Shown: positions 1 through 12,284 of the stretch, in pieces
Layout of the letters: the number at the start of each line of letters is the position of its first letter
Position numbering within the stretch: the stretch's first letter is position 1
Assembly (NCBI GenBank): GCA_026122225.1
Contig: JANEZZ010003061.1
Location: 2,356,001-2,420,000, forward strand
Length of the DNA stretch: 64,000 nt
Origin: Heloderma charlesbogerti
Lineage: Eukaryota > Chordata > Lepidosauria > Squamata > Helodermatidae
Reading direction: 5' to 3'
Translations under genes and position numbers: made by a program
The notes under the pieces: model-generated
What the model was told of the DNA's origin: nothing
The model's input: the letters and a program-made list of their open reading frames with translations, nothing else
The model's database searches: none

Positions 1-340
1 AAAACCAAAAAAAAAAACACCAGGAAGTGTGTGAAGGAGCCCATCTTAATCCTGCAAAGATTCCAGAAGCAGATGCCCCGGTAAAGTTGTAGGATAAAAA
101 ACCTAATGTGGAGAAGCCCTATTTCAAATATCTGCAGGACCACCATTCCATCTTGAAGTTCTGAACATGCAGACAATGTGACTTCACCCTCTGGTCAGGT
201 TCTGTCCCTCCTCTATCCCGCTGCCCCGACTTGCTTTTTTTCTTGCCTGATGAAGAGATCTAAAGATCTCAAAAGCTTGCACATTTTTCTTGTGATCTTT
301 TCGTTGACCTAATAATGGTATTACCCTAATATGGATTTTG
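1..340 (+). repeat. Interspersed repeat 3' tail, possibly Penelope-like
   Basis: The stretch contains the phrase CCTGATGAAGAGATC, then AAAGCTTGCAC, then a GGTATTACCCTAA tail. This layout (CTGATGAAG, AAGCTT, short AT-rich 3' end) is typical of a repeat tail dispersed through reptile genomes, which I associate with Penelope-like elements. No reverse transcriptase is left. The left edge is cut by the window. The family is inferred from memory of the tail only. Confidence 0.35.
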
Positions 341-2560
341 GAACTTTACTTATGGTCAACATGGCTACTTTTGCTGTTTGTGCTACTACTGACTTCACCA
401 AAAATCACAGAGCATGACATGTTCATTGGCTTATAAATATCTGCATATATGAACTTTTCTGTTCTGAGACTCAAGCCCTGGCCACATTTACTTCTGTAAC
501 ATTACTTGCCGATGGGTGATTTACACTTCATGGCCATCAGAGGTAGGCTAAAGGCCACCATGGTACCAGAGCAAATTACCTCTGGGTATGTAAGGTGTCT
601 CAGTTCACAAGCTAATCATTGGCAATGCATATGACACCAGTCCAAAGCACATTTGTTTTTATCATAACAGAAATATTGTTGTTTTACCATAACAGGAATG
701 TTTTTCTTAACATTTACTACTACTGCTAGTTGATAATACATATTCAGCCATCTGTATATATAGTTGGCCTCCATGATGCCGATAATGACCACCAGAATAT
801 AGGTGAGATTGGCATGGGAGTACAAAATAAAATTAAAAATACATTCCTTTGATTGTACCTCCATGTATAATGTGGAGACTATTGTTTTTGGTGAGATTGC
901 TCATTCATTCATGCATGCATGCATGCATGCATGCATGCATTCAAAGGTTTATATTTTGCCTTTCAGGACACACTGACCTCACAAAGCAATTTACATAAAG
1001 TTTTCAAACATAAAAAGAACAATTACAATTTAACTATTGGATGGAGTACCTTAAGGGAGATGGAATGCTTATGGGCTACAGCCAGTCTTCCTTCCTGACA
1101 CTTCAGCCACGGTTAGCCCATCGTTGGAAGATACATTTGGCTAGTTAAGTTGCCCACTGACTTTTTACCATGGTTCTAATGTATAGTATGGTGCTTTAAA
1201 CACCATACTTGCTAGAACATGTGCATGCTCCTTTTCCATGATTGCATCCAAATGCTTTCTTATCCTCAGAGGTCTCTACTTTTCTTGTGGCATAACCATG
1301 GGTGACATTTACAGCTTGCTCCTACACGCCTCTTATTTTTGATCCCATGAGCAAAACTGCCCTCTGTATAAATAAAAAGGATATTGCAACCAGATCACCT
1401 AAACAATCACCATGAGTAAAGTAGTCAAATTGCTGAACCACTATAGGGTGTTACGGCTGTCCTGCTACGGAGTAAACATGATGTCTGGAGGCACCCTAGA
1501 GCTTATACAGTTGTAATTCAAGATTTCTTGATCTATTAGAGTGGTTGAATTATTTGCAAATGCAAATAATAAATAGCTAAAGAAATGAAGGAAAAATGAT
1601 AGCTCCACAGTAAAGCTGCCTTCTTGGTGCACGGGTGCACGCACACACACAAGTTGTATTAAATCTGCCACTCCTTTGAAGACATTTACCATCAAACTGA
1701 GTGACAATTTTCCTGTTGCCTTGAGTGGAAAGAAAATCAAAGTTCCATATGAGAAATGACAACATGCAAAACCAATACATTTTTTAATTGAGGCAAGAAT
1801 ATCATCTAGTGTCAATTAACCTAGCCATTAATTACTATGGTGATGAAGGCATCAAAAAGAGACACATAATTAGAAGAACATGAAACCTTTTGTGCCTCTC
1901 TTGTGCTGGAACATTATGTATAGCAGGGTCCTGCTCCCAAATGTTGCACATGGGGAAGAGTGACACAAGGAATGCTGCTTTCATTCCTGTATTTCCTTAA
2001 CTGTGAATAAAACCAATCCATGGAATCACCTGAACTCTTCCAGGAAAAGTTAGATGATTCTCCTTTTCTATCATGTAAAATGTTTTCACTGCTTCAACCA
2101 CAAAGTATTGTTCATAACACCAAATAGTTCAAAGGGTGGTATATAAAATGTGCTTTCTCACACCAGGAGATCCTGTTTGCTTGGGTGAGAATAAATGAAG
2201 CAAGGATGTTTGTCATTAATAAAGCAGCATCAATCAGCTGGCTCAGACAAGTTTCCATTTAGTCCAGTACCCTCTCTTTAAAATTGAACAGATGCTTGAG
2301 AAAGTGTATTAATAGCCTAGAGTGAAAATGGACAACGGGATACCCCTAGACTGTGTTTGCTGCAGCTTGTGATGCCATTTTGTTCATATATTTTGTTATG
2401 TCACTCAAATCAGTGACTTGTACGCCTAAGTGCATGTGTACTCAGGGCCGGCATGACACTTAGCATTACCTTGACAGCAAGAGCTTTTCTACCTGAGCGA
2501 TTTATTGTGCACTTGTGATTCGTTACTCACAGTTGTTTATGGGTTCTTTAGACGACGTTG
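341..2560. other. Intergenic or intronic stretch without a recognised gene
   Basis: AT-rich single-copy-looking DNA. The short open frames (for example on the minus strand around 616-864 and 1465-1815) have no recognisable motif and stop-rich surroundings. Around 945-1030 there is a short degenerate segment like the LINE tails seen elsewhere in the window (TTTATATTTTGCCTTTC followed by an A-rich run). Nothing else is supported. Confidence 0.5.
911..940. repeat. (ATGC)n microsatellite
   Basis: About seven and a half perfect tandem copies of ATGC, preceded by ATTC repeats. The unit is self-complementary in pairs (GCAT/ATGC), so the whole tract is palindromic. Confidence 0.9.
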
Positions 2561-2579
2561 TGATCCTCCAGTTTTGCTT

Positions 2580-4905
2580 CTGTTTTTAAAGAGCACTTTC
2601 CCAGGTTCATTCCACAGCCAGGGTGCCACAGCAGAAAAGGCCATCTTCTTAGTAGCCACCCACCTCACTTCTTTTGGTGAAAGTTCCCAGGAAGGACCAT
2701 TGAAGTTTATCTTAGGGTCTGGGCAGGTGTATATGGGAGGAGACAGTCCTTCAGGTAACCTGGTTCCAAGCCATTTAGGGCTTTGAATGTTAATACCAGG
2801 ACTTTGAATCTGGCCCGGAAATGGACTGGCAGCCAGTGTAGATCAAAAAGTACTGGCATAATATGGTCACATTGGCCAGCTCCTGTTAACAATCTCACTG
2901 CCCTATTCTCTATCAGCTGAAGTTTCCAGACCTTTTTCAAAGGCAGCCCGACATATAACACATTGCACTAATCCAGATGAGAGGTTATCAGAGCATGGAT
3001 AACTGTAGCTAGGCTATCTCTTCCAGATAAGGACATAGTTGGTATATCAGCCTAAGCTCCATGCCACTAAGTCCACCTGTGCCTCTAGTGACAATGTTGG
3101 ATTCAAGAGCACCCCCAAATCATGCACCTGGTCCCTTAGGGGGAGTGCAAGCCCCTCCAGAACAGGTTGAATGCCACTTAGTCAGGAGATGAACCACTCA
3201 CTAAGAGTCCCTCTGTCTTGTCTGCTTTGAGTCTCCATTTATTGGCTCTCACCCAGTCCATTACTGTGCCCAGGCACTGGTTCAGAATGTCCACTGCCTC
3301 ACCTGGGTTTGATGAAAAGGAGACCTTACATATTAGGGACACCTCAGTCCCTATCTCTGGATAACCTCCCCTAGGAGTTTCATGTAGATGTTAAACAGCA
3401 TGGGGGATAAAATAGAGCCCTGTGGTAAATTATGGCATAACTACCAAGGGATAAAGCAACAATTCCTCAGCACCACTTTCTGGAATCGCCCAGACGCCCA
3501 TCCAAGTAGGAGTGGAACTCCCAGCCCAGATAGCCTATCCAGAAGGATACTGTGGTAGCTGGAATCAAAACCAACTGAGGGGTCCAAAAGAATCAACAGG
3601 GTTGCACTCCCCCTGTCCCTCTTCTGGCAAAGATCATCCCACAGGGCAACCAAGGCAGTTCCCATTCCAAAACCAGGCCCAAAGCCCAGTTGAAATGGAT
3701 CTAGAGAATCCATTTCATTCAAGAATGCCTGGAGTTGGCTGACAACCACCCACCCAAGCATCTTGCCCAGGAAGGGGATATTAGCAACTGGCCTATAGTT
3801 GTTAACATCTTCTGGGTCGAGGTTAGGCCTTTTCAGGAATGGCCTAATAACTGCCTCCTTTAAAGTAGCAGGCACCACTCCCTCTCTCAAGGAGGAGTTG
3901 ATAACCTCCTGGACCCAGCCGGACATCCCCTCCCTATTAGATGTAATAAGCTGCGACAGGCAAGGGTCAAGCACACAGGTGGTTGAGCAGACTTGGCCAA
4001 GCACCTTGTCTGCATCCTCGGGCCTGAACAACTGAAACTCACCCAATAGAACTGCACCAGATGGTGCTCTGGACACCTCTACTAATGGAACTGCATTAAC
4101 TGCGGTGTCCGAGTCATGATGAATGTGAGCGAATTGACCTTCAAAGCGTTGTGCAGACTTGTCACAGTGTGCTACCGAGTTCTCTAGCATCTCTTTCCCT
4201 GGCCCAGATTGCAAAAAGCCAAGAACCACTCGGAAGAGCTCTGCTGGACGACACTGAGAAGATGCAATACTGGTGGCAAAGAACTCCCTCTTTGCCACCC
4301 TCACCGCCACAGAGGAGGCTCGATAATGAGCTATACCCTGTGCTCAGTTAGACTTGGCCTGAGTCTTCCTCCATCTGTGTTCTAACCGTCTTCCCTCTTG
4401 CTTCATTGCCCTCAGCTGAGGTGTATACCAAGGAGCTGCCCAGCCTCTACTGAGGGGGTGAAGGTGCTTGGGAGGGATCATATCAGCTGCCCTAGTCATC
4501 TCTGCATTCCAGAGTAACAGGACCGCCAGCCATACAGCAGGAAAATCCCCCAGAGTCCTCTAGAATCCATTAGCCTCTGAGGGTAGACCATTTTAATGGG
4601 TCCCCCACCCTTGCAAAGGGGAAAGGCTCAGAGAGTCTAAATCTCAATAGGTGATCTAGCAATAGATGTTAATTCCCCCACTTTCAGATCACCACCCTCC
4701 TTCCCAGTGGAGAAAACCAGATCAAGCATGCGTCCTCCTACATGCGTTGGGCCAATGACATGTTGGGACAACCCCATGGTTACCCAACTGTGGATTTTGG
4801 ACGTGCTTTCCAGTTTCCTTGGTATAAGTGGATATCTCGGGGGGTTGGGGTGGAAGGTATGAGGGGGGTGGAAAGGCAGAGCTATGTAGAGATGTGCTGA
4901 CAACT
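2580..4905 (-). mobile_element. L2-clade LINE, degenerate, 5'-truncated
   Basis: Read on the minus strand, the order is that of a LINE. The end of an endonuclease comes first (about 4903-4640, with GPTH..GRMLDLVFSTG). The reverse transcriptase follows (about 4310-3440, with PATLKEAVIRPFLKRP, NNYRPVANIPFLGKMLG and LGVPLLLGW). Next comes the motif equivalent to [14 protein letters not shown], read across stops at about 3430-3370. The C-terminal tail ends it (2961-2707, with LTGAG, LHWLPVHFRARFKVL, FKALNGLEPGYL). The first catalytic motif is decayed (LLDPSVGFDSSYH where the family has an LDLS.AFDT..H pattern). Several stops break the frame, so it is a dead copy. The same family recurs on the plus strand at 63646-64000, where [17 protein letters not shown] and YADD are intact. 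It could be called L2 or a close CR1/L3 relative. Confidence 0.8.
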
Positions 4906-4967
4906 GTTATATGTGGCATTGGATCTCCCATTAGAGATAAGCTCCTTTCTCACTAACTGAAGGCACA

Positions 4968-5245
4968 CAGAATCACAGAATCGTAGAATAGTAGGGTTGG
5001 AAGGGGCCTACAAGGCCATCGAGTCCAACCCCTTGGTCAATGCAGGAATCCAAGTCAGAGCATCCCTGACAGATGTCAGGGATGCTGTCCAGCCTCGTCT
5101 TGAACGCCTCCAGTGTGGGAGAGCCCACCACCTCCCTAGGTAATTGGTTCCATTGTTGTATTGCTCTAACAGTCAGGAAGTTTTTCCTGATGTTCAGCCG
5201 GAATCTGGCTTCCTGTCACTTGAGCCCATTATTCCGTGTCCTTAA
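4968..5245 (-). mobile_element. CR1 LINE 3' end
   Basis: The plus-strand text AATCGTAGAATAGTAGGGTT, then GGAAGGGGCC and CATCGAGTCCAACCCC, is the classic antisense reading of the CR1 3' terminus. It continues into the CR1 3' UTR-like phrases about cysteine-poor text GTCAGGAAGTTTTTCCTGATG. No coding part remains. CR1 copies are usually severely 5'-truncated, as here. It lies just beyond the 5' end of the L2 fragment, in the same orientation. Confidence 0.85.
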
Positions 5246-6085
5246 CATCAATTAAGTTTGTTGTAAGACTCCTTTGAACTAAGTCTCTTCGAAATTTACC
5301 CTCTCTCAATCCACAAAATACTGCAGATTGGTCCTGCAGATTAAAAAAAACAAAACCATTTTATGGTTAGGACAGAGAGCGCACTGGAGGTAGGGGGGGT
5401 GGCATTTTAATGCAGCTGGGGGGAAAGATTTTTGAAGGGCAAGGTATGACAATAGTAACAACTGTGAATGTGTACAAAATCATATGGAGCCTTCTTTGCA
5501 GACTTTGTAAATGTTGTTGAAAGGGAAACATCTTTACACCGAATGTGCATTTTAGCCAAGGCAGGTTTTCCATTGTCATTAACAGGTGTGAGAAACTCCA
5601 AAGGAGCTTGTTAGGGCGAGGTGTGAAAATAGCCTAGCTTAGTACTGTGCCTTTCAGTCCTGCTTGCACGCTTAACCTATATGTTAGAGCTTGCTCGACC
5701 AGCACCACCTGCTTAAAAAACAGTAAGGAAAGGTGTGAGATGAGTGCATCCTTTTGCCTCCCTTGTGTCACATCCGCATCCGTTCCGTTGCAGTTCTGTG
5801 CCTGCCTTTTGCTCTGCTGGCATCCTGCCGGTGTCTCTAGGCCACCTGGGCTGATCAGCCACTCCTGTCCTTGCATTCAGTCGGCCAGAAGTGGGCCTTC
5901 AGAGCTGGCGCATGGCATCCCTTCCCGTTTCTGATTGGTGGCCAGCATCTGGAGCCCCCTGTGCTGCACCGCTGGCCAAGTAACTAAGGCTGCAGTCCAT
6001 CCTATGCATCAGCCTGGTGTCCTCCAGATGCTGGGCAGTGGGATGATGGCAGTTGTAGTCCAACCTGTCTGGAGAGGGGGAAGGT
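5246..6085. other. Region upstream of the CpG island, no gene recognised
   Basis: No open frame with recognisable motifs. At about 5985-6150 there are fragments of dispersed squamate repeat text: GATGGCAGTTGTAGTCCAAC and a CTGAATGGGGCTCGCTTCTGAGTAGGC segment. These suggest a small decayed MITE or SINE abutting the CpG island. Confidence 0.45.
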
Positions 6086-6597
6086 AGCCATACACGTTCA
6101 CCTGGGGATCAGCTCCGTCGAACTGAATGGGGCTCGCTTCTGAGTAGGCATGCTTGTCTAGGTCGGCGCCTAGGCGGGCGCTCCTTCCCTGGCACGCGTG
6201 TGCTCGGATGCGGCCCGAGCGGAGGGGCGAAACAGAATCGACTGCGGTGGGGGCGGCCGGGCCTGCAGCGGCCAAGCGCGCTCGCCCATGGAGGGGCCCC
6301 GGCGGCGGCGGCCCTTTCGGGGGCGGCTTCCGCGAGGCGCGCTGGCAGGAGGCGACCAGCGGAGAGTTTAGCTCACCCTCCGGGGGCGGGGGGAGGAGAA
6401 GGGCAGGGGGAGCTGCGAGGAGCCCGGCGCCTCCGCACACCCGCCTGGCGCGCCAGCGGCACTCGGGCAGCCCCGCCGGCGGGAGGCGGGCGCGGAGCGG
6501 CGGCCGGGAAGGAGCTCGGCGGGGGCTCCCCTGCCCAGGCGGCCGGGCGTCCCCGGGGCGCGCTCGCGGCCGGAGCGGAGCCCGAGGGGCCGGCGGC

Positions 6598-6745
6598 ATG
6601 CCCAGCGACGCCGCTAGGATGAGCGGCGGGCGGCGAGCGGCTGCCGAGCCCCAGCTCCGGAGGTCGTTCAGCGAGCAGCTCCGCGACTCCACGGCCAAAG
6701 CCTGGGATCTGCTCTGGAGAAGCGTCCGGGAGAGGCGGCTGGCAG
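6598..6745 (+). CDS. STARD13: STARD13 alternative first coding exon (N-terminus ...RSFSEQLRDSTAKAWDLLW...)
   Basis: The exon encodes about 49 residues ending RSFSEQLRDSTAKAWDLLW then RSVRERRLA. I recognise this as the N-terminal head of one isoform of STARD13/DLC2, a cytoplasmic RhoGAP with SAM, RhoGAP and START domains that inactivates Rho GTPases. None of those domains lies in this exon. The exon closes at GGCAG followed by GTCAGG, leaving one base of the next codon (phase 1). That matches the exon at 54951-55110 and the expected common exon beginning with the IEAKEACDWLRA segment, which is beyond the window. Two in-frame ATGs exist (6598 and 6619). The frame stays open upstream to about 6154 with no stop, so the start is not fixed by sequence. 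I chose 6598 because the text further upstream is low-complexity Arg/Gly/Ala typical of GC-rich 5' UTR. The donor has C at +3, so it is slightly weak. Confidence 0.78.
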
Positions 6746-7114
6746 GTCAGGCTGCAGGCGCGCGGGAAGGGGCGGCGCGGAGCCCGAGCGGGAAGGCGCG
6801 GCGCGGGCGGCGCGCTGCGATGCCCCCTCGGCCCGCCAGGGCGGCGGTCGCCCCGCTCGGGGGGCCCGCGCAGGCAGCAGGCTGCACACGCGCCGCCGCC
6901 GCCGCCCCGCTCGCGGTTCTCCAGGAGCCGCTGCGAGTTCTGCTCTCCCGCCGCCGCCGCGCAAATGACACGCCGCGATGCGCCTTTCTCGCCTCGCCTC
7001 GCCGCCCGCCTGCAGGCCGCTTCCCGCCTTCGCGCGGGCGCCACATGCGGGGCCGCGGGCGGCCAAAACGGCGCGGCGCCGTCGCAAGCGTCCGTCATAT
7101 TCCGACGGCGTTCT

Positions 7115-7200
7115 CCCCCCCCCCCCCAATATTCCGAAAGGTCTTCTTGAGCTTTATGCGCGGGTATATATAAAGCAGTCGGGACCATCTAGCCGAGCCG
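7115..7200 (+). promoter_or_regulatory. CCAAT + TATA promoter-like block at the 3' edge of the CpG island
   Basis: A 13-base C run (7115-7127) leads into CCAAT (7126-7130). A strong TATA element, TATATATAAAG, follows at 7165-7175, about 35 bases further on. The motif ATATTCCGA occurs twice (7098-7106 and about 7130-7138), and CGTCA (half a CRE, reversed) is at 7093. Spacing predicts a start near 7195-7200. A plausible splice donor GAG/GTGAAG sits at 7363-7371, so a non-coding exon of about 170 bases is possible. This is motif reading only; no transcript evidence is available. Confidence 0.45.
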
Positions 7201-7371
7201 AAGCAAGCCTGTCCATCCCAGCCGCAGCCCCGTGATCATCCGGGCGTTGGTCTTTGGTGTCTCGGCAGAACGTGGGCTCGTACACCCGTCTCCGTGGGTG
7301 CGCTGGTGCCCTGAGAGTGCAGCTAGGATCGGGATGTGTTGCTGGGGACTGAGTTTAGGACTGAGGTGAAG

Positions 7372-9835
7372 CAGCCCAGGCTGCAGTATTTGGGGTACCA
7401 TCGAAGGGCAGAAAATTGTCAGTTGCTTCGTTGATTATTGTAATATTTTTGCCGGGGAGGGCGGCGTTTGTGTTTTCTGCTTCGCTCATCATCACGTCCG
7501 GGTCAGTCTCTGAGCATTATGCTGTGCGTTAAAATCTGTTGTTCATAGAAGGAACTTTGCAGCGTGCCTTAGGGCCATACAGTGGGCTGCACACTGAAGG
7601 GCCGGGAGCTGTGTGCAATAGAGCGGATTGGCGCTCTGCACCAGAATCTGTGTGTGTTGAACCAGGTCAGTGCAGCTGTACCGAGATTGCCAGACTCTGG
7701 ATACGACAACTGCTTCAGGGCAGCAGTACAGTTTTGTGCAGCTCTAGGTCATACGTCCCTGTGTTGTTATGGCCATGGGTCATGTGCTAGGATTTTTATG
7801 CACACATAGCTACTTCTGCATCCCGTGCTGTGAAAACTTAAGCATGTGTATTGAGAAGTCTGCCCCATGGAGTTTGATTGGACTTACTTCCTAAGAATTG
7901 TGCTTAAGAATTGCTGCCCCCCGTTACATGGGTGTGTGTTGATGTTAATGGGCTTACTTCCCAGAAAGATTTATGCAAATGTTTTATGCACCTAATATGC
8001 CTTACTGCACATTATAAAACAGAATATAGTTGTCTGTCTTTGTCCTGCACTGTGAACGGTGTACAACAGGAGTTTCCGTACTTTCCCCCCCAGTTGCCCC
8101 CTCCTTCACATACCTCCTCCAGTTCTTCCTTAGAGGTTGAGGCTGTCTGTGCGGGTCTCCCCTCCAGTCCCATGAGGATGAACTACCACCATCCTCTTTG
8201 CGGCGCACTCTGACTACACCGCAAGGATCTTGTTAACTCTCCCAGTGTTCATATTTTAAACTATCATATTATTCAAAAGCCAGCCTTTCTTGATCCAGCA
8301 ATATACCCTAACCAGAACGTGAGTGCTTTTAGTATAGTATGTGTTATAGTTGTGCAAGCATGCTCACAGATGGTGGCTGTAGCACACCGTGGAATGTGTT
8401 TGCTTAGGAGGAATCTCTGTGTGGCCACAGTAGCTAAGGTGCAAATTCCTATAAGAGTCTCTCCCTATCTGCGAAAAGTGCAGCTGGTCTCTTTTGATGT
8501 GCTTTTCTAAGTTATTTTTAAATACGCTGCTTCGGTTGACAATCATGCCTCCCTGATGGAGCTTGTTGTCTGCCTGCCTACTTTTCCCTAGCCTCTTAAA
8601 TGTTGCAAGCTTCTATCTTTACCATATCCTCAATTATTGATCTCCATTTCATATTAGAAAACCAGGCAATAGGAAAAGATGCAGCTCCTGAAAAGCAACT
8701 CTGGTCCGCAGAGGAACAAGGAGCGTGTCTCTCCCTCCAAGTTCTAATGTTTGTACTCTAGCTGGTTATGGGGTATAAGTGACGAGATGTTCTCAGCTCA
8801 CTGTTTTCCTACCTGGCACTTTTGGCAAGTTGACACAGCACTTTCTGCACCAAATAAAAGCATGGGAAATACAGTGGGAGAATACAAACACCTTCTGTTT
8901 CTCCTCCACCATTGCTCTGCCTCAGAGATTCCCCACTTTGGATTGCAAAGCCAGCCTTTCAGAAAGCTGGTTCCAGTACGTGACTGAGACCCTTCTGTGC
9001 TGTATGTCTGCATTCAGGAACAGGGAAGATGGTTAAGAGTGTGGTGGGGGAAGAAACCAAAACTACTAGGATATTGGGGCATGCATACTGCCCTTTTAAT
9101 CCCTTACACACACACACACACAACCCACCCAAAGAAATTAGTCTTTTTGCATTATGACTTACTGCTCTGCACTGGAGACAGCAGGTGATAGATATCCTGT
9201 TCCCTAATGGTTAACAGAAGGGATGCCACGGATCTGTGATTTCACCTGCTTCTCCATTCATGTATCAAGAGGTCATTCTTAGGGAGGTATGGCCAATAGC
9301 AGGGAGAGACCGGTCTCTTCCTCCCACCCTTTAACCTAGGGGACAGACTAAATAATAAAACACATCTACTGCAACATGTGTATATGGGCTCAGACCTAAA
9401 CAGGGATTTGTATTCTGAACCACTTGACCTGATAGTGGCATTGCAGAGCATGTGCCAGTGGAACCTTTTGCTTCCAGGGCTCAATCTCCCATGGTCTGTA
9501 ATGTATGCTGTGCATTCGCATGGCCCGTGCCTCCTTTTTTCGTTTTCTTTTTTTTTTACTTCCCTGTCCCCAGGGAAAAGATGACTAAGAGCCACAAAGG
9601 AAACCACCTATCAGGGCAGATCTGTACATTACCTTTTTCGCATGAATGCTGCTTTCGTAGGGGCAGGTCTCATGCTGCATCAGTACTGGGGCAGCACACT
9701 GTGGTTATTTCAAATATCTGTGCCCATACACACACACACGCAAGCTAAAGCAGGGAGGTACACATTTGGCATGGGAAGTAACTGATTATTTATTTTATTT
9801 TTAATCCATCCAGTAACAAATGTTCTCCAGGCAGA
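7372..9835. other. STARD13 intronic stretch without a recognised gene
   Basis: No exon-like frame found. It contains decayed repeat phrases of the GGACTTACTTCC..AAG type (about 7870-7970), a (CA)n tract at 9105-9122 and short A- or T-rich runs. Open frames here (for example 9242-9607 on the minus strand) lack recognisable motifs. Confidence 0.5.
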
Positions 9836-12284
9836 TTGTTGTTGTTGTTGTTGTTGTTCAGTCGTTCAGTCGTGTCCGACTCTTCGTGACCCCATGGACC
9901 ACAGCATGCCAGGCTTTCCTGTCCTCCGCTCTCTCCCGGAGTGTGCTCAAGTTCATATTCATTGCATCCGTGATGCTATCTAGCCATCTCATCCTCTGCC
10001 ATCCCCTTCTCCTTTTGCCTTCAATCTTTCCCAGCATCAGGGTCTTTTCCAGTGAGTTTTCACTTCGCATTAGGTGGCCAAAATATTTGAGCTTCAGCTT
10101 CAATATCTGACCTTCCAATGAGCAGTCAGGGTTGATTTCCTTTAGGATGGACTGATTTGACCTCCTTGCAGTCCAGGGGACTCGTAAGAGTCTTCTCCAG
10201 CACCACAGTTTGAAGGCATCAATTCTTCGGCGCTCAGCCTTCCTTATAGTCCAGCTCTCATAGCCATACATTACTACTGGGAAAACCATAGCTTTGATTA
10301 TACAAACCTTTGTCGGCAAGGTGATGTCTCTGCTTCTTACTATGCTGTCTAGGTTTGCCATAGCTTTCCTCCCAAGGAGCAAGCGTCTTTTAATTTCATG
10401 GCTACAGTCACCGTCTGCGGTGATCTTGGAGCCCAAGAAAGTAAAATCCATCACTGCTTCCATTTCTTCCCCTTCTATATGGCAGGAAGTGATGGGCCAG
10501 ATGCTATGATCTTTTTTTTTTAATGTTGAGTTTCAAACCAGCTTTTGCACTCTCCTCTTTCACCCTCAACAAGAGGCTCTTTAGATCCTCTTTGCTTTCT
10601 GCCATTAGGGTGGTATCGTCTGCGTATCTGAGGTTGTTGATAATTCTCCCGGCAATCTTAATTCTGACCTGTGATTCATCCAACCCGGCATTTCTCATGA
10701 TGTACTCTGCATATAAGTTAAATAAGCAGGGCGACAATATGCAGCCTTGTCGTACTCCTTTCCCAATTTTGAACCAATCGGTTGTTCCATGTCTGGTTCT
10801 TACTGTGGCTTCTTGACCCTCGTACAGGTTTCTCAGGAGACAGGTAAGGTGGTCTGGTACTCCCATCTCTTTAAGAATTTGCCACAGTTTGTTGTGATCC
10901 ACACAATCAAAGGCTTTAGCGTAGTCAATGAAGCAGAAATAGACATTTTTCTGGAATTCTCTTGCTTTCTCCATGATGCAGCGAATGTTGGCGATTTGAT
11001 CTCTAGTTCCTCTGCCTCTTCGAAACCCAGCTTGTACTTCTGGTAGTTCTCAGTTCACATACTGCTGAAGCCTGACTTGTAGGATTTTGAGCATAACCTT
11101 GCTGGCATGTGAAATGAGCGCAATTGTGCGGTAGTTTGAACACTCTTTGGTGTTGCCCTTCTTTGGGATTGGAATGTAAACTGACTTTTTCCAGTCTTGT
11201 GGCCACTGTTGAGTGTTCCAAATTTGTTGGCATATTGAGTGCAGCACTTTAACAGCATCCTCTTTTAGGATTTTAAATAGCTCAGCTGGAATACTGTCAT
11301 CTCCGCTAGCTTTGTTGTTAGTCATGCTTCCTAAGGCCCACTTGACTTCACTCTCGAGGATGTCCGGCTCAAGTTCAGTGACCACACTATTATGGCTATC
11401 AGGGACATTCAGATTTTTCCTGTAGAGTTCTTCTGTGTATTCTTTCCACCTCTTCTTAATCTCATCTGCTTCTGTTAGGTCCCTGCCTTCTTTGTCCTTT
11501 ATCATGCCCGTCTTTGCACAAAACGTTCCCTTGAGATCTCCGATTTTCTTGAAAAGATCTCTAGTCTTTCCCATTCTGTTGTTTTCCTCGATTTCTTTGC
11601 ATTGTTCGTTTATGAAGGCCTTCTTGTCTCTCCTTGCTGTTCTCTGGAACTCTGCATTCAGTTGGGTATATCTTCCCCTTTCTCCCTTGCTTTTCGCTTC
11701 CCTTCTTTCGTGAGCTACTTGTAAAGCCTCATCAGACAGCCACTTTGCTTTCTTGCATTTCTTTTTTTTGGGGATGGATTGAGTTGCTGCTTCCTGAACA
11801 GTGTTACGGACCTCCGTCCATAGTGCCTCAGGCACTCTGTCTATCAGGTCTAATCCCTGAAATCTATTCCTCACCTCCACTGTATATTCATCAGGGATAT
11901 AATTTAGGTCATACCTGAATGGTTTAGTGGTTTTCCCTAAGTTCTTCAATTTAAGCCGAAATTTTGCAAGAAGCAGCTCATGATCTGAGCCACAGTCAGC
12001 TCCAGGTCTCGTTTTTACTGACTGTATAGAGCTTCTCCATCTTTGGCTGCAAAGTACATAATCAATCTGATTTCGATATTGATTTCGATCTGGTGATGTC
12101 CATGTGTAGAGTCGCCTCTTGTGCTGCTGGAAAAGAGTGTTTGCTATGATCAGCGTGTTCTCTTGGCAAAACTCTATTAGCCTTTGTCCTGCTTCATTTT
12201 GTACACCAAGGTCATGCTTGCCTGTTATCCTGGTGATTTCTTGACTTCCTACTTTAGCATTCCAATCCCCTATGATGAAAAGGA
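9836..12284 (-). mobile_element. BovB (RTE) LINE copy 1, 5'-truncated and frame-broken
   Basis: On the minus strand it starts within the endonuclease (just upstream of the GDWNAK motif) and runs to the BovB 3' end, whose (CAA)n tail appears here as (TTG)n at 9836-9858. Reverse transcriptase motifs are present: FIDYAKAFDCVDH, GVRQGCILSPCLFN and RYADDTTLM. A stop in the YVN..ELPEVQAG segment (about 11053) and a shift at an expanded T run (about 10508-10520; longer than in the intact copy at 44645) split the frame into three pieces. It lacks the N-terminal endonuclease, so it is inactive. No convincing target duplication was found at the ends. Confidence 0.93.

Larger units (their letters stand above)
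6100..7300 (+). promoter_or_regulatory. STARD13: CpG island at the STARD13 alternative promoter
   Basis: CpG dinucleotides and overall GC rise abruptly at about 6.1 kb and fall after about 7.3 kb. The rest of the window is AT-rich and CpG-poor. The island contains the coding first exon at 6598-6745. Upstream of that start are GC-box-like stretches such as GGGGCGGGGGGAGG (about 6382). The very high GC creates long open frames on both strands that should not be read as genes. It fits a constitutive CpG-type vertebrate promoter on the plus strand; the true start site cannot be placed from sequence alone. Confidence 0.8.

Noticed and set aside
911..940. CRISPR-like or other spaced direct repeat
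   Set aside because: Plain (ATGC)n microsatellite. No array with spacers exists anywhere in the window, and the organism is a vertebrate.
6009..7188. Several long open frames on both strands (up to 339 codons) in the 6-7 kb region
   Set aside because: They are a by-product of very high GC in a CpG island. The translations are low-complexity Arg/Ala/Gly/Pro, and only the 6598-6745 segment matches a known protein.
9836..12284. Target duplication for BovB copy 1
   Set aside because: No convincing direct repeat was found between the (TTG)n end and the truncated endonuclease end; short matches such as ATGTT are within chance.
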